Positions 1 to 10,720 of a stretch of DNA of 64,000 bases are shown in pieces. The stretch is from Terfezia claveryi (Eukaryota > Ascomycota > Pezizomycetes > Pezizales > Pezizaceae): the NCBI GenBank assembly GCA_015179025.1, contig WHUX01000027.1:124001-188000 (forward strand). The letters are read 5' to 3'. The translations under genes were made by a program, and so were the position numbers. Each line of letters begins with the position of its first letter. Within the stretch, counting starts at the first letter, position 1. Below the pieces are notes generated by a model. The model had not been told where the DNA came from, made no database searches, and saw nothing but the letters and a program-made list of their open reading frames with translations.

Positions 1-123
1 GTTCGATAGGGGGCCTTATTTCTTAGTTTTTGCGGTACCGGTACCTGTATTCGATGATTAATCTAGGTACGTACCTTTCGAACTGCATCCTCCGGGGAAA
101 TGAGCGTCGGCAGCCAAAAGTCC

Positions 124-690
124 CTATTTATTGGATTTGGATAGTTTCATGGAACTGTACTTGCCGGTAACCGCTCTCGAGAGGATTCCGGGTGTAAGTT
201 CTGGGAATCCACCATTGCTGAAGCAACCCTGTTGGTACATATAATTGTACTTCGCGCAACCACCACATTTTGTTTTGTTCGGGACTCGAGACCATAGAAT
301 CAGGCGGAAGAAGCACGGACAATGTGCATGGCTGAAATAGGCAGGCTCTGGCTCCAAGGGGAATTATGATTGCGCAATTGCTGGGTGTTGGAGTTTAAGA
401 TTGATCGTGGCAGCCACGGGGGCCCTCGGTATCTTGTTCCATTATGTTCCATTATGTTCCAACTGTAGCCAGTGCTGCACTTGGTGATACTGGATCGCAG
501 GGCGGAAGCTTGCCGTTCGGCCCAAGGAGCAGAAGAATGTGAACCTATATCGGTGTTTGGATTGTCGCTTGTGGATCTTGGGTTGGTCGAAGTCTTGGCG
601 TTGCGTGATATTTCGTACCGAGCCCATTATGTCAGTCCTACAATTCAGGTTGAAGGTTTAAAGACTAGAAGCAGGTATTTATTAAGGCTG
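124..690 (-). pseudogene. Decayed N-terminal half of the CxxC/HxEAH family gene (copy F1)
   Basis: Reading the minus strand, the segment resembles exon 1 of the intact family copies. A QLEHN-like block is visible near 440-475, a region equivalent to the SGFPEL block lies near 200-230, and a serine/proline-rich stretch sits between them. The reading frame is broken into fragments (for example 442-627 and 124-357), and no exon 2 follows in this orientation. This is a partial, inactivated copy. The assignment rests on block-by-block similarity to the copies at 13278 and 36546, read by eye. Confidence 0.6.
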
Positions 691-1689
691 TATTTGTAGG
701 TTTAGCAACCTTTGACTTCGGGTTTGCGAAGTTTTGAACATTTTCCTGCCTATTAAATACCTTATAATTAACTTCATGAACAATAATAGGAAATTCTGTT
801 TAAGTATATATGTAGTGATACAGCAAAACTCAACAAACCGAATTTGCATGGTGGTAGTTACGGTTTAGAAGTGGAAATGCAAAAACAGTAGTCTGGTTGG
901 CACAACACCCTCCACAGGAGGCAAAAACAGCAGTCAATAATACTCCCAAGAAGAAGATATGTACAAGTAAGCCGGAAGTAATGTATCCTGCTAAGAATCT
1001 GATCATGTGAAAGCAGAGAATTGTGGCGGGGGCTTGTGCCAAAGACTAGTTATATTGTACGTTGGCGGGGGGATTGTACCAACCAGACTACGCTTTCAGG
1101 AACTAGTCTAGGAACTACCCATACTTATTTCTGCGGTATATAATAACAAAACTCCATTTTGCGGATATTCTCGCCATTCAAGGAAGCTATATCCACTCCG
1201 TGCTACCCTGTCTCCATACTACATAACCACATTTATTGGGAGCTATGGTGCAGTATACATACGGATATATACCATGATGAGTGATTCTCGTTACCGGACA
1301 TATCTGCTATGGCTTAGTTTTCTTTGTCTCAGGAAATAATGAGCATTTGGAATTTCACTAGAGTTAATCAGCATGCAGCGAAACTATATTTCATCTAATA
1401 AGTAGTTGGGGGAACCGTTCTATCTGATCCATCGGAACCAGCCGACAGTGTGGCAACTCCCCAAAAAGTTGTTCATCTACCCAGCAAATGAAACTACCTA
1501 GTCGTACATTACTTATATGGTTATTGGTAGAGAATGAATGATAGCAGCTGATATCCGTAACAGATATTGAAGCACCACCGAAACGAGAATTTAAATACAT
1601 AGTCTGAGGGCTTTCTCGTCGTGTTTAATCTCCCCCACCTTAAAGCCTATCATAACATAGAGCAAAACATCGCTCCGCGCTGAATCTAA
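691..1689. other. Intergenic stretch with one short TSD-flanked insertion
   Basis: No gene is supported here. The stretch holds the 32-bp insertion described at 879-930 and another TAGTCTGG-type terminus at about 1072-1090, which has no clear flanking duplication. Otherwise it is AT-rich sequence without a recognisable domain. Confidence 0.5.
879..930 (+). mobile_element. Short TAGTCTGG-type insertion with 10-bp target duplication
   Basis: The direct repeat GCAAAAACAG at 879-888 and 921-930 brackets a 32-bp segment (889-920) that begins TAGTCTGGTTGGCACAACAC. The opposite end of the segment carries no inverted copy of this terminus, so only one transposon end is present. It is one of the clearest members of the dispersed short-insertion family. 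Confidence 0.8.
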
Positions 1690-2520
1690 ATTAACTATGT
1701 CCGACATTGCAAGCAACGATCCCAACACCCGTCACTAAGTACATACATAAGCAACACATTCTCCCACAGTAACGCATTATTCCCACAATACGTGGCTTGT
1801 ATTATTTGTTCCTCGACCTGGCACTCCCACTTTGGAAGTATTACGATTAGTGGGTGACCTGGAAAACAAGGGGATATGCAATCTTAAGCGCAGCTACCGC
1901 CATTTACAACAATACATCCATGAGGCTCCCTGCGGCAGTGTGGAGCTCCGGAACTGCTTGTGCTTTGTGTGAAAACCTGTTCTGCTTCCCTTTAGGGAAA
2001 ATGATGCTTCTAGTGTTTGCGAAGGGAGACTTCTTCGATGTCAAGATTAGTTTGTGAAGTAGCTTCATGACGTTGGGGGAACATATTCTTTTCTAAGTAT
2101 CCTCCAATAATGAGACTGAGCTAAGAAGGGAAAAGGTATTGCCAGTGCGAGGGGGTGAGGAAATGCGGTCACAAGGGACATCACACGGAGTCAAGAGCAG
2201 TCTCAACACTGGCTGTAGGGATATAATAAGGAAGTAGTATTGGGGTGGATGCATTATAATGAAGAAGGCTTGCGATAGGTTTGCCTGAAGGAAAAGGATC
2301 GGAATGCGAGAATCCCAGGACTAATTTGAGAATGAATGAATATTTGGTCTCATGGAGGGATGGCTGAGTAATGGATTCACTGTGGGGGAATGAAAGAAAT
2401 TACCGATCGATGTTAAGGTCCATTCCGTCTAACCGAAATATGGAGGGGTGGACATAAAAGGATGATTTTGATATCACAGATAGGGTTATGTAAACGGTCA
2501 AAACAACACTTTTGAAACTC
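1690..2520 (+). pseudogene. Decayed exon 2 and 3' region of the family gene (copy F2)
   Basis: From about 1790 the sequence matches exon 2 of the intact copies: a Cys-x2-Cys start, Trp, the Ser-His block, an HLGKMM-like block near 1990-2005 and a KGDFFDVKI block near 2020-2045. A stop follows at about 2055, and the usual final HIxEAH/Gly-Gly-Cys end is disrupted. The 3' region conserved among copies continues to about 2490, including a decayed trace of the downstream small ORF (about 2395-2485). Exon 1 is missing, so the copy cannot be functional. Confidence 0.7.
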
Positions 2521-3249
2521 CACAGCAATCATTTTTATTCAGCTTCGTAACATTTTTCTTGTCCTTATAGCGATCGCTTAACCTTTTTTTGATTTTCTTA
2601 TATGCATTTTTTTTTAGAAATACTCGATCACTTAACCTAGGAATATTTGGTCTTTTCAGGTCATAGAACTCCATCTCGAATTCATAAGGAGTTTCTTTTT
2701 CTTTTGCTCGAAAGTGTCTTGCCATTGTTGGAAAGTCGAGGTTGCGAAGCCTAGAGTTATGGTTATTAATAGAGTAGGGGTTTAGTAGGGTCTCTGGATG
2801 GAGCGACCAGACGATTATTTTTCTTCTTGCTTGAATTTTCTACTGTTGTTTTTTTATTTTATCGTTTCTGTTTTTCAATAAAAGGTCACTGTGTTTATGC
2901 AATGTACTAAGGTACCTCATGACTTGGTCCACTCCTGCAACCTAAAGAGCGGGAAAAGGGAACATTATATAGGGTATAGCTACCGGCCGCCTGGTGTCAA
3001 ATACGACACCAATATGATACGTATCGCTGTAACAAAAATATGCCGTGGTGCAAGCATCAATCACATGCTGCCAAGAGTACCGTAACCATGCCGTCACTAC
3101 CCAAGACGTCATACACAAATCAAACACCCATATAAGCAGCACATTCTTCCGCACCTTGCGCAAGGCGTCGCCCCTACAACCAGGCTACATAACATCCAGA
3201 TGAACAAGATGCCAAGGCACCTACTCCCGTAAGTACGCCATTAAAGTCT
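2521..3249. other. Intergenic; no supported gene
   Basis: AT-rich sequence with no recognisable domain. A 75-codon minus-strand ORF at 2498-2725 is lysine-rich and resembles nothing I know. Degraded upstream parts of copy F3 may begin near 3130. Confidence 0.4.
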
Positions 3250-4016
3250 GTCTCATCCGACCATGATTTCAAATCATTCCAGCCAAACAATACGGTCTCA
3301 AATCTGGAGCGAAATGCGCGGCAGTCGCTCCAAGTACAATTGTATATTCCAACAACAGGGTTCCATTAATTCCAGACCATATTGGTTTGTCAGGGTTCGA
3401 ATCCGGAAATCCACCGTTAGGAAAAGTTACCTGCAAAAGCCATAGCCCCTTGACGCATCATCTACCGTACGATAATTTACAGTTTCAGGGGACTATCCAA
3501 AATCGGGACTACTGCATAGCTTTGCTCGGTGCCTACAGAATGCAGCTGGGACAACCATGTTGCAGCCCACTATTGGCCTTTATCAAAGTCAGTCAACATT
3601 CTCTCTCTCTGGTATCCTTCTGACTCTACATAGGCCAATCGTCGGAATTCACGGCCGATCATTACCCCCCTGTTCCACCCAACAATTACCACCGGTTCAG
3701 CCTGCACCATTACATCAATACGTTAACTGTCCCTTGCACCAGCGCTCTCATTTTGAAAGCATCATGTTTAGTGACTTAGAGGATAATGGCATAAGCAATC
3801 TTAAGTGCAACTACCGAGACTTACAACACATATACGAAGTGCCATAGTTGAGATTACGGAGTTGTTTGTGCCTTGTGTGAAAATCTTCTCTGCAGAAAAT
3901 AATTGCCCTAGAGGATGCAAATGGAGGCCTCTCTAAGGTCCAGATCGATTTGGAAAGAAGCTTTAGAGTGTTGAGAGACCATATTAAGGAGACTCATGGT
4001 GGGTGCTAAGCATTCT
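3250..4016 (+). pseudogene. Decayed two-exon copy of the family gene (copy F3)
   Basis: Both exons are recognisable. Exon 1 sequence includes the block equivalent to the GTIQN and VQPTIG motifs (about 3485-3590). A probable intron runs from a GTCAGT donor at about 3586 to a TACATAG acceptor at about 3632. Exon 2 retains the block around LEDNGISNLKCNYRDL (about 3770-3820), but frameshifts follow it; a recognisable 3' end (ETHGGC-like, then TAA) lies near 3990-4010. The loss of frame continuity marks it as a pseudogene. Confidence 0.75.
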
Positions 4017-4068
4017 CCAATGTCGCTGGGTTAGGTATGGGAAGGATCCCGAGGCGGAGAGGGGTGTA

Positions 4069-4260
4069 TTTTTTTTTTTTTTCAAAAAAAATACTTGTTG
4101 CTCCTATGCGGTCCCGTTAGGGGTACCATGAGGAGCGCGGATTCAGGTATGAGGCAAGTTAATCTGCCCGATTCGCGCGAGCTAAATACAAAAACCTGAT
4201 GTAAAGAGAAGAGGCCCCGTGCTGTCATTAAAGGATACGCCGATGACCCGAGGGTCTGAC
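4069..4260 (-). mobile_element. LINE 3' tail fragment
   Basis: A poly-T run at 4069-4082 is followed by the block common to many places in the window (CTCCTATGCGGTCCCGTTAG, then GAGGAGC, then GGATTCAGG, then AAGTTAATCTGCC). The copy extends through the GAGGCCCCRTGCTGTCATTA segment also seen at 22080-22120. In minus orientation this is a 5'-truncated LINE 3' end with its poly-A tail. It inserted directly after copy F3 of the gene family. Confidence 0.75.
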
Positions 4261-4955
4261 TACGGAGAGGGTTATGGTAGCGAGGAGGGAATGTAGTCGT
4301 AAAGTAGGATAATCAGGAGTTATATATGAATTAAGGTCGATATATTATGTTGCGGGAAACTGCTACATATCTGGATATGGGAGCCAGAATATATGTGTGG
4401 GGTATTAACATTACTTGACACTCGGTTCTGCGTGAATATCTTGAAATACAAAATTTCAACATGATGAATATTAAAGAGAAGAAGGCACTCACAGGATACA
4501 TTATTGTTGGTGCAAGGTCAAAAGACGGCGGTTCTTCCTCATTTTTAAATTTTGTTTACATGCGGCTTGTGTCTGGCCACGTATATGTTATGGTATAAAG
4601 AGTTGTGCCTGTGCCAACCAGACTAACCTGAGGGGAGTGCTCGGCGTGGCGTGAACATTGTGGACAACCGGGGAAGTAGCTGTTAATGTAGCTCATATTG
4701 GAAAACAATAAGGGTTGTCATCAATTTAAAAAACTGCTTAACCACCCTTGTTGCTTAACCTAGGTGTCTAACCAAATAGACATGAGAATGTGATTTAATT
4801 GCTGATAGCCCTTGCGACACAACCATTCGCATTTTTTATTTAAGCGCTAACTCATAGAGGAAAATCAACACGGCTATTCCGAGCTCAGGCTTTGCGTATC
4901 CAGCACCAATTCCGCATACCTATTCCGCATACCTACATACCCACCCGAACCCAGC

Positions 4956-5321
4956 ATGCCCCGTTCAAGCAACAAGTCTATGATAAGAGCTGAATTTGAG
5001 GAAGTGATAGAGGATGTCTGCACAATTGTAGCACTGGAGACTCAAAATAGGGGGGATTCAGATGAAGAAGATTTGGAAGATTCGGAAGATTCTGAGTCGG
5101 AGGATAGAAGGTCAGACTGGAGGGTGATTAAGGACTTGGTGGATATCTATGACATCTTTTTTGAGCCTAGATATATGGATTTGCGGGGTGTCAGTGCTGG
5201 TCGGCATGGAGGTGATGTCTTAGGAAATTTAATTTATAAATTTCCGGAGACTGCCTTTCTAGCTCTCTTTCGTATCATTCTTTTGGGCAGTTGTCGAGCT
5301 GGTGAAACCATTGTGGAATGA
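4956..5321 (+). pseudogene. Truncated Harbinger-like transposase N-terminus (121 codons)
   Basis: The ORF starts MPRSSNKSMIRAEFEEVIED and has an acidic stretch (about residues 34-50) followed by a YMDLRGVSAGRHGGD block. After LALFRI a frameshift near 5275 hides the continuation in another frame, which reads FFWAVVELVKPLWNE. A hydrophobic FRM...FWxLVE segment is typical just upstream of the DDE nuclease of HARBI1-like transposases. No DDE catalytic domain is present. The same N-terminus recurs on the minus strand at 51157-51230. Identification as Harbinger rests partly on the TIR and 3-bp duplication. Confidence 0.55.
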
Positions 5322-5439
5322 ACCTGGCTGTTCAGATGGAGATGGTGGGTCAGATTGAGCCGGTTGGCCAGATGGAGGGGGAAACTCGATATTGAATTGA
5401 GAGAACATCGTTATCGCTTGTTCACTTTCGCAGTTGACC

Positions 5440-5530
5440 TACGCTGAGTTAGCTGAGTTGACCTTCGCTGGGTTGACCTTCGCTGGGTTTTTCACCTTCG
5501 CTGAGTTCACCTTCGCTGAGTTCACGTCAT
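5440..5530 (+). repeat. Imperfect tandem repeat of about 15 bp inside the Harbinger-like element
   Basis: Five or so imperfect copies of a unit like TTCACCTTCGCTGAG occur in a row. It lies just inside the right terminus of the element, next to the hairpin at 5538-5592. Confidence 0.7.
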
Positions 5531-5537
5531 GACTCAG

Positions 5538-5592
5538 CAACTTAAGCAACCTTAAGCAAGTGCTTTACACTTGCTTAAGGTTGCTTAAGTTG
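5538..5592. repeat. Perfect 25-bp hairpin near the Harbinger-like right end
   Basis: CAACTTAAGCAACCTTAAGC... (538-562) is followed by a 5-nt loop (563-567) and an exact inverted copy (568-592). The equivalent place in the second family copy (50825-50940) holds a related but imperfect inverted repeat. It could be a subterminal structure of the transposon. Confidence 0.8.
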
Positions 5593-5703
5593 AATATGAT
5601 TGCTCATTGGCTGGTTGCCCTTGTCGATTTGCATGGGTACCCCACACTAAGGTTAAGCAACAGGGTAGTTAAGCAGTTTTTTAAATTGATGACAACCCTT
5701 AAT

Positions 5704-6540
5704 AACTCTGTTCATATCGGCCATATATCTCTGAACTGTAGCTTTTCTATTGCCCTCCCATTCTATTATAGATAAAGCGACTCATTATTCCAATTGTTTA
5801 TGCAGCGCAATGTTAATAAACGGAATAGGCTAAGGAGTTCTAAATAGGAAAGGGGAAACGACTTCTGGTTTGAGCCCTCCCTATGTTGTAATTCTCATTT
5901 CCTATGGTTGTTTGTGTTTACCGGTATAGAGTAGGCACCCCAACTATTTAAAAAAAAAAAAAAAAAAAGGAATGCGCCGAACGAAGGTGTGATTCGCTCC
6001 GCCACTATGTTAGCCGCTATGGTTTGTGCTCTGCCTACCAATTCGGTGCCGAGACTACCCAATTCGTAGCCATGCATTGCAGGTGCCAACCAGACTACAT
6101 TGCAGGTAGCATAAGACTACATTTGTTGCAGGTAGCATAAGACTACATTTGCAGGGATAGTCTCATGCCGAGACCCTTCTGCTGGGTAGCTGCTGGGGCG
6201 GTGAACGGTGAACTCTCATTAGACTGGCTTGCACCATGTGGAGGGGCTGACCAGTAAGATCTGTACGCCAACGCGGGATGCAGGGATTGGCCAAACCAGA
6301 CTAGGATTAGCCTGTGGCCAATACTAGTCAAGCTATGTAGCTCATCTTGTGCCAACTAGATGTATGCTAGCCCTCCACATAGTGCATAGAGTTTTCACCG
6401 TCCCAGTCGAAGGTCTTGGCATGAGAGTACGACGGTCGGCTCAGATTTTCTGGGATAGAATCACTAGCAGTCTCGAATCACTAGTATCAACTGGATATAT
6501 AAATTATAAAGTAGTCTTGTTGCCCCTCGCCAGACGTGTA
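5704..6540. other. Non-coding stretch with a poly-A run and several short insertions
   Basis: An A19-like run lies at about 5950-5968. The stretch contains the insertions at 6037-6066 and 6075-6107, two tandem AGCATAAGACTA units at about 6108-6150, and further AGTCTCATGCC- and AGACTGG-type termini. No gene is supported. Confidence 0.5.
6037..6107 (-). mobile_element. Two adjacent short insertions with 9- and 10-bp target duplications
   Basis: First: GTGCCGAGACTA (6046-6057) between ACCAATTCG (6037-6045) and CCCAATTCG (6058-6066). Second: GCCAACCAGACTA (6085-6097) between exact copies of CATTGCAGGT (6075-6084 and 6098-6107). Both insertions end in GACTA next to the right-hand duplication, so the terminus is in minus orientation. 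Immediately right, CATTTGTTGCAGGT and AGCATAAGACTA recur, suggesting further hits at the same spot. Confidence 0.8.
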
Positions 6541-6546
6541 TAAATA
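6539..6546 (+). promoter_or_regulatory. TATA-like element of family copy F4
   Basis: TATAAATA lies about 85 nt upstream of the ATG at 6629. Other intact family copies also have a TATA-like run about 50-120 nt upstream of their ATG, which supports these as real promoters. Confidence 0.5.
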
Positions 6547-6964
6547 CCCATCACCGTCTCATCATTTTCAAAGTTCAAAATTCAGGACGTGATAACCCCA
6601 TTTCATCCCAACGTGCACAAGATTATTGATGGCCACCCATCCGGATCGTTACCGTTATTCCCAACGGTTGCGTCCCCTTGCGCCGAAATTGCCCCGTCAT
6701 ATCGTATCACCAGTGCAACTCAGACTACAGTTGGAACAAAATAATGAACAAGATGCAGAGGCCGCCACGAGGCGTACGACCAACGTTAAACTCCAAGACC
6801 TAGCAACTTCGCAATCATATACGTCTGTCTCTACCGACCAACAGTTTACATCACCTTTCCTCTTCCAGCCTGATCATACGGCCGAGGGAAAACAACATTC
6901 GAGGGTGGCATCAGGTGCGAATATTTATTCCCACTGGACGCCATCAACGTTAGCCAATACGCCT

Positions 6965-7130
6965 GGGCACGAGCCGGCTCGAGTCGAGCCCGGGGGGTAG
7001 GCTCGAGCCGGCTCGACATTTCACAGTAAGGCTCGAGCCGGCTCGAGCTCAGGGAAAGGCGGTCTCGAGCCAGCTCGAGCCCAAAAAGCTCGAGCCGCTC
7101 GAGCCCGGGCTCGAGCTTTTTCACCAGCGA
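6965..7130. repeat. Subterminal CTCGAGCC repeat array of the hAT element
   Basis: At least six copies of a CTCGAGCCGGCTCGAG-like palindromic unit sit next to the left terminus; a shorter set lies at 9690-9725 near the right end. The likely role is transposase binding, inferred from other hAT elements. Confidence 0.7.
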
Positions 7131-7177
7131 GATACTAACAAAATAGATATACATGAACTAAATACAAAGGCCAATTC

Positions 7178-9552
7178 CTAATCATCCTCATCCAAAGTTT
7201 CCGCAGGAAACCCCGCAATATCACCATCTACACTAAGCTCTTGAAGCCGGTCCAGTAGCTCCCGCTCTGCAGTCAACTCCTCCGGCGTAACCTCTGGAAA
7301 GCCCAACCAGTTTTTACTACACATCAATGCATTCATCATGTTCTCACTTAGGGAGCTTCGGCGCTTGGTGAGAATCTGACCAGCAATTGAAAACATTCGC
7401 TCTGAGGGAACGCTGGTTGCTGGTACTGCAAGAAAATCTCGGGCCATGAGAGATAGATGTGGAAACTTCGATGCATAGGTTCGCCACCACTCAATCGGAT
7501 CCACCTAAAGAGCTAGTAAGTATTGGAACCAATTTATAAGTAGAAAGCATGCATACCTTTCGCCCTTCTACTGGCTCTTCCAGATATACCTCGATTTCTG
7601 ATGGTGCATTAGATGACAGGGTAGATGATTGGGAGCCGAAAACTGCGAGAATAAAATCATCATCTAAGCTATCATTCTCAAAAGGATCTGGAGTGCTTGG
7701 ACGGTCGGAATCAGAGGGGGTTGGTGCATATTGATCATTGTAAGTCTGTACAAAGCTGGTGCGTGCATCGATAATCCATTCTTCACGCCATGATAGATTT
7801 CGGAAGGTTTGAAGCTTATACCGAGGGTCCAATATTGTCGCAATAGCTTGAGAGGATGTGGTTTGTGCATGATATCGATCGAGCTTAATCCATGCTTGTG
7901 TCACCGCTTGAAATAGATCACTATCAGGATCCGTTTCTCGAAGCTCATCAACAAGCTGCTCTAGCCGTGATGCCAAAACTGCGAAATATGGTAGTTGAAC
8001 TGAGAGGGTTAGATAGGAGCTGCCAGATAAATGTTCTGTAGCTTTTACAAAAATCTCCAGAATAGTACGTAACTGACTGAGCAAATTCCAATCATCATCT
8101 GACAACAAATAGGAGCGAAGGGATTCTTCAAGTCTGCTGACAGCATGAATAGCAGGCCGCAGTTGAATTAGCCGATTGAGCATATCATATGTAGAATTCC
8201 ACCTAGACTAAATATTAGTAGAAGACTATATTACCCAGAGTTGAAGAGGATATACCGAACCGGCATATCCAAAATGAGCTTTAATGGAGGTAACTTAGCA
8301 GCTAGACTTTGAGCTTCGAAGCTTTCTCACAATAAATTTGAGGATCGGATTTTTCGGATAATTTTTCTAGCACGCCAAAAAACTTGGGGAATCTGATCAA
8401 TTGGACTTCGGTCTGTATCTGTTTGGTTGTCATTAGAGTCCTCAGTTGCAGCAATTTGTAAATGAGATAATAGCTCCTGAACTGCAAGGTTAATAATATG
8501 AGCCATGCAGCGAATATGATGATCTTTTGCTTTGAAACCAGGTAAGGATTTCTCCAGAAGCTGCAACATCTTAGTATTAGTAGATGCGTTGTCAGTAGTA
8601 ATAGCTCGTATATGCTTAGTTAACTGAAAGCGCTGGAAAACAGAAAGAGATACACGACTTAATGAATCTGCTGTATGTGAGCCTTGTAATCTCTCAAAAC
8701 CCAATAATATAGAACGATATTCCCAATTCCTCCCTTCTATATAATGCCCGGTAATACCAAGAAAAGGAATTTGAGTTGAAGAAGACCAAGCATCTAAAGT
8801 AAAACTTATTTTTCCCCCTTCTTCATAATGATCTTGAAGACGTTTCAAAACCTGCTGAAATAAGGTAGTATACAAAGCTTGTATCTCACGAACCAAAGTA
8901 CGCCTTGAAATCATGCGAACCTTGCTATTGCAATATTGTAGTAACTTCTGGAAGTTGGAATTTTCAACAAGCGCAAGTGGTGAATTTGAACTAATAATAA
9001 ATCCTGCCAAATACTCGCGAAATACCTATATAAATCTTAGTATAAATTCAATATATAATTAGAGCGAAATACCTTATTATCAAATTGTGACAATCCTCCT
9101 CGGCTTGGTCCTTGTGCTGCTGCTGTAGCGAGTGCAAATGGTGTTGTTCCAACAGTAGTATTGGAGCTAGAAGAATCCAACTCACGCAATTTAGCATCCT
9201 CTTCAGCTTGAGTTGTTGGAAGACGTGGGTGATGCTTGCGCAAATGTCGCAATTGTGTACTACTTGTTGTAAAATTTGAACGCACTCTCCATGGAGACCG
9301 ATGACAATGTGTACAGTAAATGACATGATATCCTGAAAGACATGTTAGCTGTATGAATACTTATATACCTAGTACTATACCTGGATCATCTTCTACTGAT
9401 TTTCGAATAAGCAGCTTGCGGGAATAAATATAGTTATTAAATCGCCGTGATGCTTCACCTGAGACTATGCGTGAATCTTGTAGTTCTTCATATCGACCGG
9501 CAAGTGAATTGATAAAATCTTGCATTGCGGGGGTAGGACGAGATATTGACAT
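7178..9552 (-). pseudogene. hAT transposase, five exons, one in-frame stop
   Basis: Exons on the minus strand: 9552-9381, 9332-9073, 9025-8256, 8202-7557 and 7504-7178. All introns are 47-53 nt with GT-AG borders, giving 725 codons. Exon 2 encodes a BED-type finger (CTHC ... HLRKHH). Exon 3 has the catalytic-region motifs around FTLDAW and TTDNASTN and the CMAHIINL block. Exon 5 is the C-terminal dimerisation domain (PATSVPSERMFSIAG). The ATG at 9552 is the first in frame. A TGA at 8329-8327 replaces an expected Trp (SSNLL-stop-ESFEAQ); otherwise the frame is intact, so the copy is barely decayed. Confidence 0.9.
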
Positions 9553-10415
9553 CGCGGAAGTTGCAGCAGGTTGCAGAAGAAGTAATGAAAAAATATTGAA
9601 TTGGATGGGGGGAAGCCACTATATTCAGCGATATTACCCTTGCTCCCACACCTGGATATCTGCGGGTTTTGGCGGCCCGAAGGATCATCGGGCTCGAGCT
9701 TTTGGCTCGAGCCGGCTCGGCTCGTGCCCAGGCGTATTAGCCAATAGCGGTTTCCCAGAGCTTGCACCTATGAATCTACCCAGAGGAGCGGTTAGTCTCG
9801 AAAGCCATAGACTCTCGCCGCATCATCAACCTTACGGTAGTTTACAGACCCCGGGGGCTATTCAAAATCGACATGGTGCATATGGGGACGACTGTATATC
9901 GATGCTCGGTAACCCAAAGGAGGTGTGGCCGACTATTGGTGTTCATGAAAGTTAGTGTATCACCAGTTTCTAACTCAATACCCATCTGACGTTACATAGA
10001 TCAATCGTCGCAACCCACTGATTATCAACACCCCCCCGTATCAACACAACAATTATCGCCCATTCATCCTCAGTACTCTGCTCCATTACAGCTAAACTCG
10101 CAAAATATGCCTTGTGTCCACTGTCCCTCGATCTGGCGCACCCACCTTGAAAGCATCATGTTTAGTGACCTGGAAGACAAGAGGATAAGCAATCTTAAGT
10201 ACAGCTATCGACATTTACAACAACACATCCAGGAGGCACACCTGTGGTACTACGGGACTGGTTGTTCTTTGTGTGACAACTTGTTGTGCCTCCATTTGGG
10301 GAAAATGATGCTGCTAGAGGCTGCAAAGGGAGACTTCACTGATGTTAAGATCGATTTGGCAAATAGCTCTCTGACGTTGAGAGAACATATTCAGGAAGCT
10401 CACGGTGGTTGCTAA

Positions 10416-10720
10416 GCATCGTCCAGCGTCGCCAGGCTAGGTGGGGGAAGTAATGAGAGGGAAAATTGGATTGTCAACACGAGAGGTGAGATGCGGTCGT
10501 AAGGTGGGACATCTCGCAGGCTTTAGAGCCGTCCAGCACCTGGTTTTATCGATACATGAAGATAGCATAGGGATGGATGCGCTAAGGTAGAGAGGGCTTG
10601 AGATAGATTTGACTATGGAAAAAAGCGACGGGATGCGAGAATCTCAGGTGAGCGGACATTATAATGTTCTCATGGAGGTATGGAGGAGTGGACTATTTTA
10701 AGATACGGAGACCCGGTGAC
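10416..10720 (+). other. Conserved 3' region of copy F4 with trace of the downstream ORF
   Basis: About 250-300 bp after the stop resembles the regions after copies F2 and F6 (shared blocks around GCGGTCGTAAGGTGGGACAT and GGGATGCGAGAATC). A fragment reading MEEWTILRYGD at about 10680-10715 matches the small downstream ORF that is best preserved at 27419-27613. The amplified unit therefore extends past the coding exons. Confidence 0.6.

Larger units (their letters stand above)
4710..5700 (+). mobile_element. PIF/Harbinger-like TIR element, internally deleted
   Basis: Inverted termini begin AAGGGTTGTCATCAATTTAA at 4710 and end with the complement at 5700; similarity continues for about 50 bp inward. 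The 3-bp repeat AAT flanks it (4707-4709 and 5701-5703). Three-base duplications and the small acidic N-terminal ORF fit the PIF/Harbinger superfamily. At 991 bp it is too short to be autonomous. A second family member lies at 50709-52225 in the other orientation. Confidence 0.75.
6958..9736 (-). mobile_element. hAT transposon, 2779 bp, with 8-bp target duplication
   Basis: The termini are inverted repeats beginning TACGCCTGGGCACGAGCC. They are flanked by exact TTAGCCAA copies at 6950-6957 and 9737-9744, the 8-bp duplication expected of hAT elements. Subterminal GGCTCGAGCCGGCTCGAG-type repeats crowd both ends (about 6965-7130 and 9690-9725), as is common for transposase-binding arrays. It carries one minus-strand transposase gene, inserted in copy F4 of the gene family. 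Confidence 0.95.
6629..10415 (+). pseudogene. CxxC/HxEAH family gene interrupted by a hAT transposon (copy F4)
   Basis: Removing 6958-9744 (the hAT plus one target duplication) gives join(6629..6957, 9745..9950, 10000..10415), an uninterrupted 316-codon frame. The ATG at 6629 starts MATHPDRYRY; a TTG precedes it but all copies start MST/MAT. The 49-nt intron (9951-9999) has GTTAGT and TACATAG borders. Exon 2 encodes CVHC ... HIQEAH, then CSLC ... HIQEAH, then GGC. Only the insertion breaks the gene, so disruption looks recent. I do not recognise the function. The paired Cys/His modules suggest zinc binding, which is inference. Confidence 0.85.

Noticed and set aside
3384..3402. GGGTTCGAATCC, a tRNA T-loop-like string
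   Set aside because: It lies in the decayed exon of family copy F3, and no acceptor or anticodon arms can be formed around it.
9465..9955. 162-codon plus-strand ORF across the hAT right end
   Set aside because: It is a chance fusion of hAT antisense sequence with the resumed exon of family copy F4; the real exon resumes at 9745.
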